From Dokdonia sinensis (lineage in GTDB: Bacteria > Bacteroidota > Bacteroidia > Flavobacteriales > Flavobacteriaceae), in contig NZ_REFV01000010.1 in NCBI RefSeq assembly GCF_003688895.1, positions 1 through 64,000 on the forward strand: a DNA stretch of 64,000 bases. The letters run 5' to 3'. Shown here piece after piece: positions 1 through 8,083 of the stretch. Position 1 is the first letter of the stretch; each line of letters begins with the position of its first letter. The translations under genes were made by a program, and so were the position numbers. The notes beneath the pieces were generated by a model, which searched no databases, was not told the origin of the DNA, and saw only the letters and a program-made list of their open reading frames with translations.

Positions 1-86
1 ATTTCTTCTACTACTTGAAGCTTAAAAGAAAGCGAGTAGTCTTTTTGGGTACGTTTAACATACCCAGTGGTTACTGGTGTTTTCAT
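1..86 (-). CDS. IS3-family transposase OrfA, N-terminal fragment (runs off the window)
   Basis: The reverse strand from the ATG at 86-84 encodes a start resembling MKTPVTTGYVKR followed by TQKDYSLSFKLQVVEE. This matches the opening of the helix-turn-helix OrfA proteins (HTH_8 / InsE type) of IS3-family elements in Bacteroidetes, which bind the element ends for transposition. The reading frame is open to the window edge. Nothing can be said about OrfB or whether the element is intact. Confidence 0.6.
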   Translation of the reverse strand, partial: MKTPVTTGYVKRTQKDYSLSFKLQVVEE

Positions 87-127
87 TACACTAAGAATTT
101 AGTGTATCGCTATTTCAGGACGGGACA
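1..127 (-). mobile_element. End of an IS3-like insertion sequence (partial)
   Basis: The left edge holds the first 28 codons of a transposase OrfA-like protein reading leftwards. About 40 bases upstream of its start the sequence TGTCCCGTCC (reverse strand, ending near 127) has the 5'-TG expected at an IS3-family terminus. Only one end is in the window, so the inverted repeat and target duplication cannot be checked. The family is assigned from the protein start; the exact boundary is inferred. Confidence 0.5.
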
Positions 128-471
128 GAAGCAATAATGAAAAAAGCAACGTTTGTTATCATTTTTACAGAAGCATATGATTTAATTTTATTCAAATAAT
201 TTTGAACACTAAATTCACATGAACTTCCAAAAGCATCCAAAATTTTTGTTAATTGGGCTATTTCTGTGGAGTTAGAATTTCAAAGCGCTTTCAAGCTTAA
301 TAAACGCTATGTAAAGGAGATTATGAACAGTTCCTCTTTCTCCGCAAAAAACCCACACCTTTTCAAGTTGTGGGTTTTTACTTAGGTGTACTTACTACTA
401 AAACTAAATCTGCACGGAAGCTAACATCTCTACTTGCTCTAGGATTTCAGAGTAAAACAAAATATCAATCT
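128..471. other. Intergenic stretch without a recognisable gene
   Basis: About 340 bases between the IS end and the first lipoprotein gene. I see no open frame longer than about 20 codons on the plus strand. It holds a hairpin terminator (346-380) and, just before it at 328-346, a sequence ending CTCTTTCTCCGCA that resembles the 3' end of a tRNA-Ser gene without the rest of a tRNA. Confidence 0.5.
346..380. terminator. Bidirectional intrinsic terminator hairpin
   Basis: The arms AAAACCCACA and TGTGGGTTTT flank a 12-base loop and are followed by T-rich sequence on either strand. It could end transcription of the leftward lipoprotein gene or of a lost plus-strand RNA. Confidence 0.7.
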
Positions 472-972
472 CTAAAAATGGAAATTCCTATCTGATACCG
501 AAACATCTTCTCTCACCAAATAATCTGATATCCTCCTTCGTTGTCCGAATTGATCGTGCAAAAAAGAAATATGGAGCGAATCTGCACTCACATAAAAAAT
601 CTTAAAATCCTTATAATCCTTCTCCATCCCAAAAATCTCACCTATCTGCGGACTACTAATTCGGATATTACTATATCCTAAACTATCCTTTAAAACAGCC
701 CAAGATCCTCGAAGTGATGGGCCACAATCATAATTTTCTTCATTATTGTCAAAAACTGTCCCGTCACTTTTAAATGTTTGGCGATAACTCAAGAAGCAAT
801 CACCCATATTCATTCTAGTCTTACCATTATACCGTTTAGCAATTTTCCAAACTTTTGTAGAGTCCCCCGCAATAAGCAGGTGTACATTTTCAGGAACCTG
901 ATATAAATTACTCTTATTTTCCGAACAAGAAAAATAAGCTACAAAAACTAAAACAACAATTACCCACCTCAT
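472..972 (-). CDS. Lipocalin-like lipoprotein
   Basis: The 166-residue protein starts with a hydrophobic segment ending in a lipobox (AYFSC, Cys at about residue 16), so it should be lipid-anchored after signal peptidase II cleavage. The core (VWKIAKRY..., a FKSDGTV segment, a SWAVL strand and a late SLHISFL strand) has the spacing of small lipocalin-like lipoproteins of Bacteroidetes (W-K-I-A, then G-x-W, then I/L-x-I-S). Its start ATG overlaps the stop of the upstream heme A synthase gene (ATGA), so it is probably translated with it. The ligand is unknown. The fold assignment is by pattern only. Confidence 0.65.
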   Translation of the reverse strand: MRWVIVVLVFVAYFSCSENKSNLYQVPENVHLLIAGDSTKVWKIAKRYNGKTRMNMGDCFLSYRQTFKSDGTVFDNNEENYDCGPSLRGSWAVLKDSLGYSNIRISSPQIGEIFGMEKDYKDFKIFYVSADSLHISFLHDQFGQRRRISDYLVREDVSVSDRNFHF

Positions 973-2063
973 AATGCGCTTACTCCTTTACGATCACTAC
1001 TCGGTCGGAAACTCTGTAGCACCAAGTAAAATTGCACTCCAAATAACAGCGCAGCTATGACTAGGTGAAGCGGTTGACTTGTAAAAGGAAAATCTAGATA
1101 ATACATCGCCACACCAGTAATAACTTCTAGCCCAATCAGAATCAAAACCCAATTAAGAAGTGCCGTATGTCCTAAATTCAACTTACGATTGCGCCAGTAT
1201 ACGTAGACATTTAACAAGGTAACCAGAATCGAAAATGAGCGGTGTACATAAAACCCAAGCGTAGGCGGATCAAGCCAAAGACTCTTAACCTCATAACCTA
1301 CCTTAGAAACACGCTCATCCACATATTGCCTTACCTGTGTACCCATAGCTACTTGCACCAATGTCAGCATCACCGCGATTAACATTAAATATTTAAATGT
1401 AGGATCGTATATAAGGGAGTGATCCCTTTCAGAAAATACTGTATGATTCGTATTACGCTTTCGCGAAAGCGTAACCTCTCTCTCACGAAGTTTAAACCAT
1501 AAGAATAGTAAGAGTCCCGCAATTACAAGCGCTGCAATCATATGGATCGTAATTTTTACAGGAGTAAGGTTACTATCTACAACAAGTTTTCCCAACCAAG
1601 CCTGAAATCCCATAAGCGGCAAGACAAGAAATGAAGCAAAAATAAGCCACGGACGACCTTTCCAATACCAGAAGGCAAAAACAACCATAAGCAACATCGG
1701 GATTCCTGCCAAAACTGTAACCAGCCTATTAATGTACTCAATCCAAGTATGCCATTTATTAAAGCTCGAATAATCGTGCTTTGTATAGCGCTCCCAATTT
1801 TGAGCATTATAGCTTGAAGTTGTTTCAAAATCTGCAGAAGCAACACGTAATTCCTTATTTCTAATAATAACCTGCCCCTCTTTATAAAATCTATTTGCTT
1901 CCCATTCTAAATCTGCCTCTTCTTGTGGCGGGATGTAATACCCAAAACATTTAGGCCAGTCAGGACAGCCCATACCACTACCAGTCATACGTACCACAGC
2001 ACCTGCGACGATAATGAGATATAAAAATATGATGGAAATTTTAAGACTATTGCGATACCACAT
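969..2063 (-). CDS. ctaA: Heme A synthase (CtaA/COX15)
   Basis: This multi-pass inner-membrane protein oxidises the C8 methyl of heme O to give heme A for cytochrome c oxidase. It has about eight hydrophobic segments, the family signature VVRMTGSGMGCPDWPKCFG with a cysteine pair near the N-terminus, and four helix histidines expected as heme ligands (in KWHTWIEYINR, TIHMIAAL, YVHRSFS and PLHLVIAAL). The frame stays open to an ATG at 2114, but that adds 17 hydrophobic residues. I prefer the ATG at 2063 (MWYRNSLK), which places the first membrane segment and the signature where the family has them. The stop overlaps the downstream lipoprotein start by ATGA. A copy of the TTTCGCGAAA palindrome is read as LSRKR in a loop. 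Confidence 0.9.
   Translation of the reverse strand: MWYRNSLKISIIFLYLIIVAGAVVRMTGSGMGCPDWPKCFGYYIPPQEEADLEWEANRFYKEGQVIIRNKELRVASADFETTSSYNAQNWERYTKHDYSSFNKWHTWIEYINRLVTVLAGIPMLLMVVFAFWYWKGRPWLIFASFLVLPLMGFQAWLGKLVVDSNLTPVKITIHMIAALVIAGLLLFLWFKLREREVTLSRKRNTNHTVFSERDHSLIYDPTFKYLMLIAVMLTLVQVAMGTQVRQYVDERVSKVGYEVKSLWLDPPTLGFYVHRSFSILVTLLNVYVYWRNRKLNLGHTALLNWVLILIGLEVITGVAMYYLDFPFTSQPLHLVIAALLFGVQFYLVLQSFRPSSDRKGVSAL
1456..1471. repeat. Iterated palindrome CGCTTTCGCGAAAGCG (type copy)
   Basis: A perfect 16-bp palindrome, extended on both sides to TTACGC...GCGTAA. It lies in ctaA and is read as LSRKR in a variable loop. The core TTTCGCGAAA occurs 24 times in this window; by chance under 0.1 copies would be expected. 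Confidence 0.95.
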
Positions 2064-2139
2064 GCGCTCAATGATTAGGAATACAAAAATAACGAAATGA
2101 CAAAAGCTTCTCATAAACTCAAATCAATAAAAACAAAAA

Positions 2140-2164
2140 GGCCTTTCAAAAAAATTGAAAGGCC
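2140..2164 (-). terminator. Intrinsic terminator of the lrp-like gene
   Basis: The arms GGCCTTTCAA and TTGAAAGGCC are followed, reading leftwards, by TTTTTGTTTTT. It sits 23 bases past the stop of the Lrp-family gene. Confidence 0.8.
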
Positions 2165-2186
2165 CTTAAATTATATTTCGAGACAT

Positions 2187-2669
2187 TTAGTTAAGATCCT
2201 GAAAGATAGAATGCATTAAACGCTTTTTATCATTTATACTCTCTTCTAGTGAGATCATTGTTTCTGTGCGATAAACTCCATCTATATCATCTAGCATAAA
2301 TATGATGTTTTTTGCGTGGTTTGTATCCTGAGCCCTGATCTTACAGAAAATATTAAATTTTCCAGTAGTTACATGAGCCACAGTAACATAAGGAATTTGG
2401 GCAATGCGCTCCAGTACAAAAGTTGTTTGAGAAGTCTTATTTATAAACACACCTACGTAAGCAATAAAAGCGTATCCCAGTTTTGCATAGTCAAGAACAA
2501 GAGAAGACCCTGTAATAATACCAGCCTCTTCCATTTTCTTAACACGAACGTGTACCGTTCCTGCAGATATCAGAAGCTTCTTTGCAATGTCTGTAAAAGG
2601 TGTTCTAGTATTCTCAATAAGCATATCGAGAATTTGGTGATCTACTTCGTCTAGCTTAAATTTTGCCAT
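2187..2669 (-). CDS. Lrp/AsnC family transcriptional regulator
   Basis: The 160-residue protein has the full Lrp layout. An N-terminal winged helix-turn-helix (about residues 5-55; LDEVDHQILDMLIENTRTPF, then ISAGTVHVRVKKMEEAGII) is followed by a C-terminal RAM/effector domain (about 65-150; the GKFNIFCKI strand and the METMISLEES-like end). Such proteins oligomerise and sense amino acids or related metabolites. The length is normal for the family. It stands alone, with its own terminator and an AT-rich upstream region that contains short TATTCA/TGAATA-like inverted repeats, so autoregulation is possible. The regulated genes cannot be told from the sequence. Confidence 0.92.
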   Translation of the reverse strand: MAKFKLDEVDHQILDMLIENTRTPFTDIAKKLLISAGTVHVRVKKMEEAGIITGSSLVLDYAKLGYAFIAYVGVFINKTSQTTFVLERIAQIPYVTVAHVTTGKFNIFCKIRAQDTNHAKNIIFMLDDIDGVYRTETMISLEESINDKKRLMHSIFQDLN

Positions 2670-2747
2670 TATATTCGTTTTAATTGAATTATATGCAAAA
2701 ATAATTGAATATTAGTGAATAATCCGCAAACAATTTAGGATTATTGA

Positions 2748-3875
2748 CTACAACGTTATCGTTAGGTCGATACTGTTATTCCATTCTGTAAGCGTATCCC
2801 CTACTTCTATTTTCTTATCTTCCTCATCATAAAGTCCTGCAGAACTAATTGCAATCTCCTTATGGCCAAAAAACCTATCTAAATCCCCTATTTGAGAGAC
2901 TTTAGGAACGAATAAGACTTTATTACCCTGGAGCACCTCTTCGTACTGTACAGCGATATCATCTCCAGAGCTATTTCTTAAAATAATGTCAAAAAAGCAC
3001 TTTTGATGTTCTGGTATTTTAAAATAGTCACCATCTACATCTTCTTTTTTCAACGCAATACCCGCTAAAGCTATTGAAATTGCAGCAAATACATAGCCTC
3101 TTGTGACCTCGCGCTCATAATCATCAGGGTAATGCCCAGCCTCAAATAAAATTGTCGGAATACCAGCCGCCATGAAAGTATCTCCAGTACAATTGAGATT
3201 AAAGTCATCGTCGTAACGTCCTATTTTTCCTGAAAGTTGTGGATTTAGGCCATTATATATATGAGAAATAATATTCATAGCCCGCTTTCGCGAAAGCGTA
3301 ACACTACGCCCTTCATCACCAGAAGGAGCTAAAAACGAGAGCACAGATAGCGCCCCCGAAGCCTCAAAACCATAAATTGTGCGCTGTCCGTGTAGGTTAA
3401 AACAGTAATCTGGTTTAAAATCTTCAAAAATCTTAGCTAGAACTTGGCTTTCTGGTTGCGTAAGATCCTGCGCATCCCTATTTAAATCTACTTGAGCTGC
3501 ATTTACCCTAGTGTAAGCCTGAGCTCCATCAGGGTTGAGCATAGGGATGATTATAATTGTAAAATGCTCCGATACCCAATCAAAGTTCTTATCTGCATCA
3601 TCTACAGCTTTAAATAGGTCAAATACTGCCTTTGTTGTAGTGCTTTCATTACCGTGCATTTGGGACCACATCAAGATCTTTATTTTACCTTGACCAAACT
3701 CAATAGCATAAATAGGACGCTCTTCTACAGAATGACCTAAGACACTAATCTTAAATGAGGACGATAAATCATCTATCAAAGGTTCAATCTGATGCAGATT
3801 TATATAGCGTCCTTTAATGACTTTTTGATGATTGCTCTTATGCCAATCTAATAAATTTTCCAATTGTAAATTCAT
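2748..3875 (-). CDS. M14-family zinc carboxypeptidase
   Basis: The 375-residue protein carries the M14 zinc site HxxE (MHGNES, H74 and E77), a later FNLHGQR histidine as probable third zinc ligand, and a C-terminal catalytic-glutamate context (TILFEAGHYPDDYERE). It therefore probably removes C-terminal residues from peptides. I see no signal peptide, so it is probably cytoplasmic. It is transcribed divergently from an XRE-type regulator; a 14-base element (TACAAATGTAAACA) lies just upstream of both genes, which suggests shared control. The iterated palindrome is read as LSRKR in a loop after the DEGRSVT segment. The substrate is not known. Confidence 0.85.
   Translation of the reverse strand: MNLQLENLLDWHKSNHQKVIKGRYINLHQIEPLIDDLSSSFKISVLGHSVEERPIYAIEFGQGKIKILMWSQMHGNESTTTKAVFDLFKAVDDADKNFDWVSEHFTIIIIPMLNPDGAQAYTRVNAAQVDLNRDAQDLTQPESQVLAKIFEDFKPDYCFNLHGQRTIYGFEASGALSVLSFLAPSGDEGRSVTLSRKRAMNIISHIYNGLNPQLSGKIGRYDDDFNLNCTGDTFMAAGIPTILFEAGHYPDDYEREVTRGYVFAAISIALAGIALKKEDVDGDYFKIPEHQKCFFDIILRNSSGDDIAVQYEEVLQGNKVLFVPKVSQIGDLDRFFGHKEIAISSAGLYDEEDKKIEVGDTLTEWNNSIDLTITL
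3283..3298. repeat. Iterated palindrome, full 16-mer
   Basis: Perfect copy within the M14 peptidase gene, read as LSRKR; flanked by GTAAC on one side. Confidence 0.95.
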
Positions 3876-3879
3876 AAGA

Positions 3880-4156
3880 TTACAAATGTAAACAAGTCAA
3901 TGTTTCCAAATGTATACAGATACAATTTACAATTGTATACAGGTTTTGTTTTTGAGTTTTTTGATTACTCGGATAAATTCCTACTTAGAATATAATATAT
4001 TTTAAAATGCTCTTATTTAGATTATTAATTACTATATATTCATCCTATGATTTAAATATTTATTCATTATTTAAGGATAGATTAGGTTATTTTCTTTCCA
4101 ATGTTTACATTTGTATACTCTCAAAATAATGAGACGCTGTAAACAATGGTAAACAC
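3880..4156. promoter_or_regulatory. Divergent promoter/operator region with repeated TACATTTGTA-type elements
   Basis: The 14-base element TACAAATGTAAACA occurs at 3881-3894, directly before the M14 peptidase ATG, and again in inverted orientation at 4102-4115, before the XRE gene. Each copy contains a Bacteroidetes -7 box (TACATTTG) pointing at its gene. Related copies lie at 3906-3920 (CCAAATGTATACAGA) and 3928-3941 (TACAATTGTATACA). Two GTAAACA repeats flank the XRE start codon (4139-4156). Overlapping operators and -7 boxes would suit autorepression by the XRE protein; that binding is inferred. Confidence 0.6.
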
Positions 4157-4568
4157 CCCTGAATTTACTAAACGACTTGAAAAAATATGCCAAGAGCACG
4201 ACCTTTCGGGGGCTGCTTTTGCAGAGCGTATTGATGTGGGAAGGGCTACGATTTCTCATATTATGAGCGGTCGCAATAAGCCAAGCTTAGACTTTGTGAT
4301 GAAGGTGGTCTCCTCCTTCCCCGATGTAGATTTATATTGGTTACTTAATGGAAGAGGCTCTTATCCCAAAAACATCCAACCCGAAATAGTTCAAAGAATA
4401 GTCCCAAATACAAAATCTTCAGATCAACCAGAAAATCCTGAACAAGAACAAAACCCAGCCATAAATCCCGTAATTGAAAAAAAGCTAGCATCTCCAGCAA
4501 ATGGCTCAGCTATCAAACGAGTGGTGATCTTCTTTGAAGATGGAACTTTTGAGAGCTATACACCTTAA
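4146..4568 (+). CDS. XRE-family helix-turn-helix regulator
   Basis: The 140-residue protein has an N-terminal XRE/Cro-C1 helix-turn-helix (about residues 8-60; LSGAAFAERIDVGRATISHI and SGRNKPSLDFVMKV). A Pro/Glu/Asn-rich linker (about 75-110) follows, then a short conserved-looking tail (IKRVVIFFEDGTFESYTP). It has no peptidase or sensor domain. The start codon lies inside a pair of GTAAACA repeats. The repeats in the upstream region shared with the M14 peptidase gene are likely binding sites. The signal it responds to is unknown. It does not look like part of an intact prophage, as no phage genes are nearby. Confidence 0.85.
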   Translation: MVNTPEFTKRLEKICQEHDLSGAAFAERIDVGRATISHIMSGRNKPSLDFVMKVVSSFPDVDLYWLLNGRGSYPKNIQPEIVQRIVPNTKSSDQPENPEQEQNPAINPVIEKKLASPANGSAIKRVVIFFEDGTFESYTP

Positions 4569-4604
4569 AATGCCCAGATAAATAGAAATTACTCTATCGT
4601 TTCA

Positions 4605-4612
4605 TATTTTTG
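4605..4612 (+). promoter_or_regulatory. -7 promoter box 7 bases before the next ATG
   Basis: TATTTTTG matches the Bacteroidetes TAnnTTTG -7 box and ends 7 bases before the ATG at 4620. A start a few bases past the box would give a nearly leaderless mRNA. I see no clear -33 TTG. Confidence 0.4.
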
Positions 4613-4619
4613 CAGCGCT

Positions 4620-4991
4620 ATGAGATGGATTCCTTTTTTACTTATTACATTACTATTTTCGTGTACACCCCTAAAGCGGGATTGCAAAGCGTTTAAAACA
4701 GGAACGTTCAGTTTTGAAACATTACAGGACGGCCAGCTCATCACAACCACATTTACCCGCAACGACACGCTCGAGGTTGCTATGGTAAACGGACGTCCAG
4801 ATTCTTCGGATGTGCGGTGGATAAATGATTGCGAGTATATCGTGAGCAAACGCAACCCTAAGAACCGTGCAGAAAAGCAAGCTGTACACATGAAAGTGCT
4901 ATACACAGAGGCAAATTCTTATACTTTTGAATATTCTTTGGTGGGTAAACCGCGCAAGGAAAAAGGCTCAGTTTCTAAACTGAAGGACTAA
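4620..4991 (+). CDS. Small lipoprotein of unknown function
   Basis: The 123-residue protein has a hydrophobic N-terminus with a lipobox (LLFSC, Cys at about residue 15). The mature part is beta-rich (CKAFKTGTFSFETL..., TTTFTRNDTLEV, YTFEYSLVG). A pattern of this kind (CxxFKTGTF...I.R...Q.E) is widespread in small flavobacterial lipoproteins with no known role; some database entries for them carry unrelated names. It is probably its own transcription unit, with a -7 box at 4605 and a terminator at 5062. Confidence 0.7.
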   Translation: MRWIPFLLITLLFSCTPLKRDCKAFKTGTFSFETLQDGQLITTTFTRNDTLEVAMVNGRPDSSDVRWINDCEYIVSKRNPKNRAEKQAVHMKVLYTEANSYTFEYSLVGKPRKEKGSVSKLKD

Positions 4992-5061
4992 TTTTAGCTG
5001 ATATATTTAATTACAATATGCTGAAATTCAAGTATTTAAGATTATTATTTTGCGAAAGCGT

Positions 5062-5096
5062 AGCCCTTTTACATCTATTCTTCTAGAGGGCTTTTT
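5062..5096 (+). terminator. Intrinsic terminator
   Basis: The arms AGCCCT and AGGGCT enclose a 19-base loop and are followed by TTTTTC, downstream of the small lipoprotein gene. A degraded copy of the iterated palindrome (TTTGCGAAAGCG, from 5049) abuts its left arm. Confidence 0.55.
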
Positions 5097-5178
5097 CAAT
5101 TTCTGGCACGTTACTTGTTTACTATTCATTGTTCATCAATTAATCACGAACAATTAAGAACCCTTAAAACAAGATATT

Positions 5179-6534
5179 ATGAAAAAGCTCGCTTTACTAC
5201 TTATCGGCTTTATGACATTTGGTTTTACAAATGCCGCCGAGGATACGACAACAATTACGCGTTATGCAAACTATGACGGCAGTAGATATACTTTTACAGA
5301 AGCGGGAATTGAGTTTTCTGTTTTTCCAGATGGAGAATTTGATTTTTACATCCCACAATACACAGAGGGTGTTTCTGTTTCGGTTAATGCTGGTCCTGTA
5401 GGACTTACATTTAACACAGGATACGACTATGATCCTTATGTACAGTATGATGATTTTGGTGCGGTAATACAAATTGAAAACACTCCATTATATTATGACA
5501 ACTTTGGTCGCTTGACACAGGCCGGAAGCGTAGATATAAGATATAATAGTAATCGTATTGTACGCGTGGGAGGACTTAACGTTTTTTACAACCGCTATGG
5601 AGCGTTTGATTACTATACTGGATTTATTAATGTTTATAACAGACATTATGTGTACCGCCCATTTTACGACTATTTTTACAGACCAGTTTTTAATAGATGT
5701 CTAGTATGGACAACTCCATATAGATTACACTACGCCCCTATTCGCTATGGATATGCGTTTCATAGAGATAACTACTGGAGAGGATATAATGACGGATACA
5801 GAAATGCACGTCGTGACTTTAGACGTCCAGACCGTGGTCGTGTGGCTCACAATAACGGACGACGTGGTAATGTAGATCGCAATAACAGAAGCTTTAGAAG
5901 AGCTGCAGTTACAAACACGACAGGAAGATCCAGAAGTAATAATGGCGTAGTCTCGAGAAGTAATACTTCAAGAAGCAACTCTAGAGGTACAGCTAGCACA
6001 TCTAGAAGTACAAGAGGAAATAGTACAGCAAGTCGCTCATCACGTTCGGCTAGTCCTAGAGCAACATCGGGTAACCGTTCAACGAGCAGAGATACTGCAA
6101 ACAGAGGTTCATCACGCTCTAGCCAATCGGCAAGAACGGCTGGTGCGTCAGGTAACTCTAGAGGTACAGCATCGAGAACTGCACGTAGTACGAAACCAAG
6201 AGCAACTCAATCTCGTACATCTAGTAGTTCAAGAGGAACAGCGTCTGCGAGTGGCAGAAGTTCAAGTAAAGCCTCAAAGCGCTCATCGAGTAGCTCAAGA
6301 GCCATAGCTTCTAATGATGGTCGTAAGAGCAGAACGAGTTCGGCACAACGAGGTACTACATCTAGATCGAGTAAATCAACTGCATCACGCAGTTCGAGAT
6401 CAAGTTCTAATAAGAGTACATCTCAAAGAACATCAAGAAGTTCTAGTAAGCGTTCAAGCGCAAGCAAAGCTCCACAAAGAACAACAAGCCGTAAGAGCTC
6501 AAGTAGCAAAAGCACAAGAGCCCGTCGCGGATAG
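5179..6534 (+). CDS. Secreted protein with a Tyr-rich core and a long Ser/Arg-rich tail
   Basis: The 451-residue protein has a signal peptide (residues 1-20, cleavage near NAAED). A Tyr/Phe-rich beta-type domain follows (about 25-215; many YxxY and FYRP motifs, e.g. YRPFYDYFYRP). The remaining half (about 215-451) is nearly all Ser, Arg, Thr, Ala and Lys (repeats such as SRSS, RGTAS, SKSTR), strongly basic and surely disordered. I do not recognise the family by name. The tail could bind nucleic acid, anionic polysaccharide or the outer face of the envelope; this is inference. A 7-bp inverted repeat (ATTGTTC/GAACAAT, 5128-5154) lies upstream of the start, and a strong terminator follows the gene. 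Confidence 0.75.
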   Translation: MKKLALLLIGFMTFGFTNAAEDTTTITRYANYDGSRYTFTEAGIEFSVFPDGEFDFYIPQYTEGVSVSVNAGPVGLTFNTGYDYDPYVQYDDFGAVIQIENTPLYYDNFGRLTQAGSVDIRYNSNRIVRVGGLNVFYNRYGAFDYYTGFINVYNRHYVYRPFYDYFYRPVFNRCLVWTTPYRLHYAPIRYGYAFHRDNYWRGYNDGYRNARRDFRRPDRGRVAHNNGRRGNVDRNNRSFRRAAVTNTTGRSRSNNGVVSRSNTSRSNSRGTASTSRSTRGNSTASRSSRSASPRATSGNRSTSRDTANRGSSRSSQSARTAGASGNSRGTASRTARSTKPRATQSRTSSSSRGTASASGRSSSKASKRSSSSSRAIASNDGRKSRTSSAQRGTTSRSSKSTASRSSRSSSNKSTSQRTSRSSSKRSSASKAPQRTTSRKSSSSKSTRARRG

Positions 6535-6563
6535 AAAATTTAGATTTTTGGTTGGTTAGTTTG

Positions 6564-6606
6564 GAATTCCCGTTACAGTGTGGTTACTGTGCGGGAATTC
6601 TTTTTT
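6564..6606 (+). terminator. Strong intrinsic terminator
   Basis: The 9-bp arms GAATTCCCG and CGGGAATTC enclose a loop that itself contains ACAGT/ACTGT, followed by TTTTTT. It ends the Ser/Arg-rich protein gene and lies just before the convergent flippase stop. Confidence 0.85.
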
Positions 6607-6614
6607 GTATGCAT

Positions 6615-8081
6615 TTAGAACTTTGTATATTTCTTGACAGCTTCGGTTATATCTGTTGAGATATTTGTCAAGCGTACGACCAGAATAAATAAACCGCCCA
6701 GCAACAGTGATTTCACTAAAATGCTGAGGACTGGATGCCAGTCAAAATTCCAAAAATAGAAAACGCTAAAGAAGACCCCTCCTACTAGAATCATTTTTAA
6801 GGTGCCTATGGTAAAAGGATGCATCTTAAATTTCCACTGGACAATCATAATTTTCATTACACCATAGCCTACACTTGAAATAAATGTTGCCACGGCCGCA
6901 CCGTGAATCCCATACAGCGGGATAAGCCACATATTAAGACCTATAGCGATAAAAATAAGAACTACACCTATCACTAGTACAAGCCTATAATAATCACTAT
7001 TGAAAATTATCGCATTATTCACACCAAGTACGTTATCAAAAACTCTTGCAAGACCTATAAGCAATACCACATAGAGACCATCTGCATACTGAGGCTCTAC
7101 AAGTTTATATAGTGTTTCCACATTGCAGGCGATAAGCAGGAAAAGTAATGATGAAATAATAAAAAGGGTTAATGAACTCCGTTTGTATAAATTCTCAATT
7201 TCTGGAAAATTCTTCTCATTTAGGAGCTTAGCGACCATTGGGCTTGTAATTTGATGCATCGCCCGTTGCGGGATCACGATGGTGGTTGCAATATAAATCG
7301 CAACCGAATAATAGGCTACATTCTGAATAAACTCATATTTTCCTATCATAAACTTATCAATGTCCAGAAGCATTGTTGCCACAGAACCTGCTATAATGAT
7401 GAGTAGCGTATACTTAATGACTCGTGAGAAATTCTTCGGCAACTGGTAACCATCACTTCCGAATGAAAACTTAGGCATTCTCAAATGGAACGCGTAAATT
7501 TTCATAATCACCATTCTTAAAATGTAAACAGCGGTAAACAGAATAAAGAAAAGGTTTAGGTCAATAATCTCGTAGCCCAGCAACAATAATAGCAAGGCCA
7601 CGAGCAAGCGATGAAAAACTTCCTTTAAGAAATTACCAAAAATGCTTTTGAGCTGTACACGAGCCCAGGCAAAAAAGATTTCAAAATAGGCCGCAGTAAT
7701 AGCGAGAATAACGATATACCATACATAGTCTGCAACTAGATCGTTTTTTGTAGATAAATAGGCTCCGATTTCATCATAAAAAACAAAGAAAACCCCTAGT
7801 CCAATTGTGACGGGAATCAATGGCAATAAAAGCATCACCCACAAAAACCGATCTTGTTCAGCTCCGGCATATGATGAATAAAATTTAATGAGTGTATTGT
7901 GAACGCCAAAGGCAAAAATGGGCATCAATAACATTGCCGTAGAGAGCAAGAAGCCTACTAAACCATAATAAGTGTCATTCATAAATTGCACATAAAAAAA
8001 CAACGTGTTAAGCGCGCCTATCCCAAACCCTAAAAAGGTCGTGATAAGATTGCTCAACGATTGTTTGATTACGATTCCCAC
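6615..8081 (-). CDS. Polysaccharide flippase (Wzx/oligosaccharide-repeat transporter family)
   Basis: The 488-residue protein is hydrophobic throughout, with about 12-14 membrane segments and short charged loops. Its opening (SLSNLITTFLGFGIGALNTL) and the MLMPIFAFGVHNTLIKFYSS segment are typical of the MVF/MOP flippases that move lipid-linked glycans across the inner membrane. It is the last gene of a three-gene leftward operon with a GT4 glycosyltransferase (2-base gap) and a YfhO-like protein, which fits export of a surface polysaccharide or glycolipid. The transported substrate is unknown. Confidence 0.85.
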   Translation of the reverse strand: MGIVIKQSLSNLITTFLGFGIGALNTLFFYVQFMNDTYYGLVGFLLSTAMLLMPIFAFGVHNTLIKFYSSYAGAEQDRFLWVMLLLPLIPVTIGLGVFFVFYDEIGAYLSTKNDLVADYVWYIVILAITAAYFEIFFAWARVQLKSIFGNFLKEVFHRLLVALLLLLLGYEIIDLNLFFILFTAVYILRMVIMKIYAFHLRMPKFSFGSDGYQLPKNFSRVIKYTLLIIIAGSVATMLLDIDKFMIGKYEFIQNVAYYSVAIYIATTIVIPQRAMHQITSPMVAKLLNEKNFPEIENLYKRSSLTLFIISSLLFLLIACNVETLYKLVEPQYADGLYVVLLIGLARVFDNVLGVNNAIIFNSDYYRLVLVIGVVLIFIAIGLNMWLIPLYGIHGAAVATFISSVGYGVMKIMIVQWKFKMHPFTIGTLKMILVGGVFFSVFYFWNFDWHPVLSILVKSLLLGGLFILVVRLTNISTDITEAVKKYTKF

Positions 8082-8083
8082 AC

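Noticed and set aside
4146-4568. XRE gene as a prophage repressor
   Set aside because: No phage structural, integrase or lysis genes nearby; neighbours are ordinary chromosomal genes.
6314-6559. Second open frame inside the Ser/Arg tail gene
   Set aside because: Follows from the low-complexity codon pattern read in another frame; no start signal and it runs beyond the real stop.
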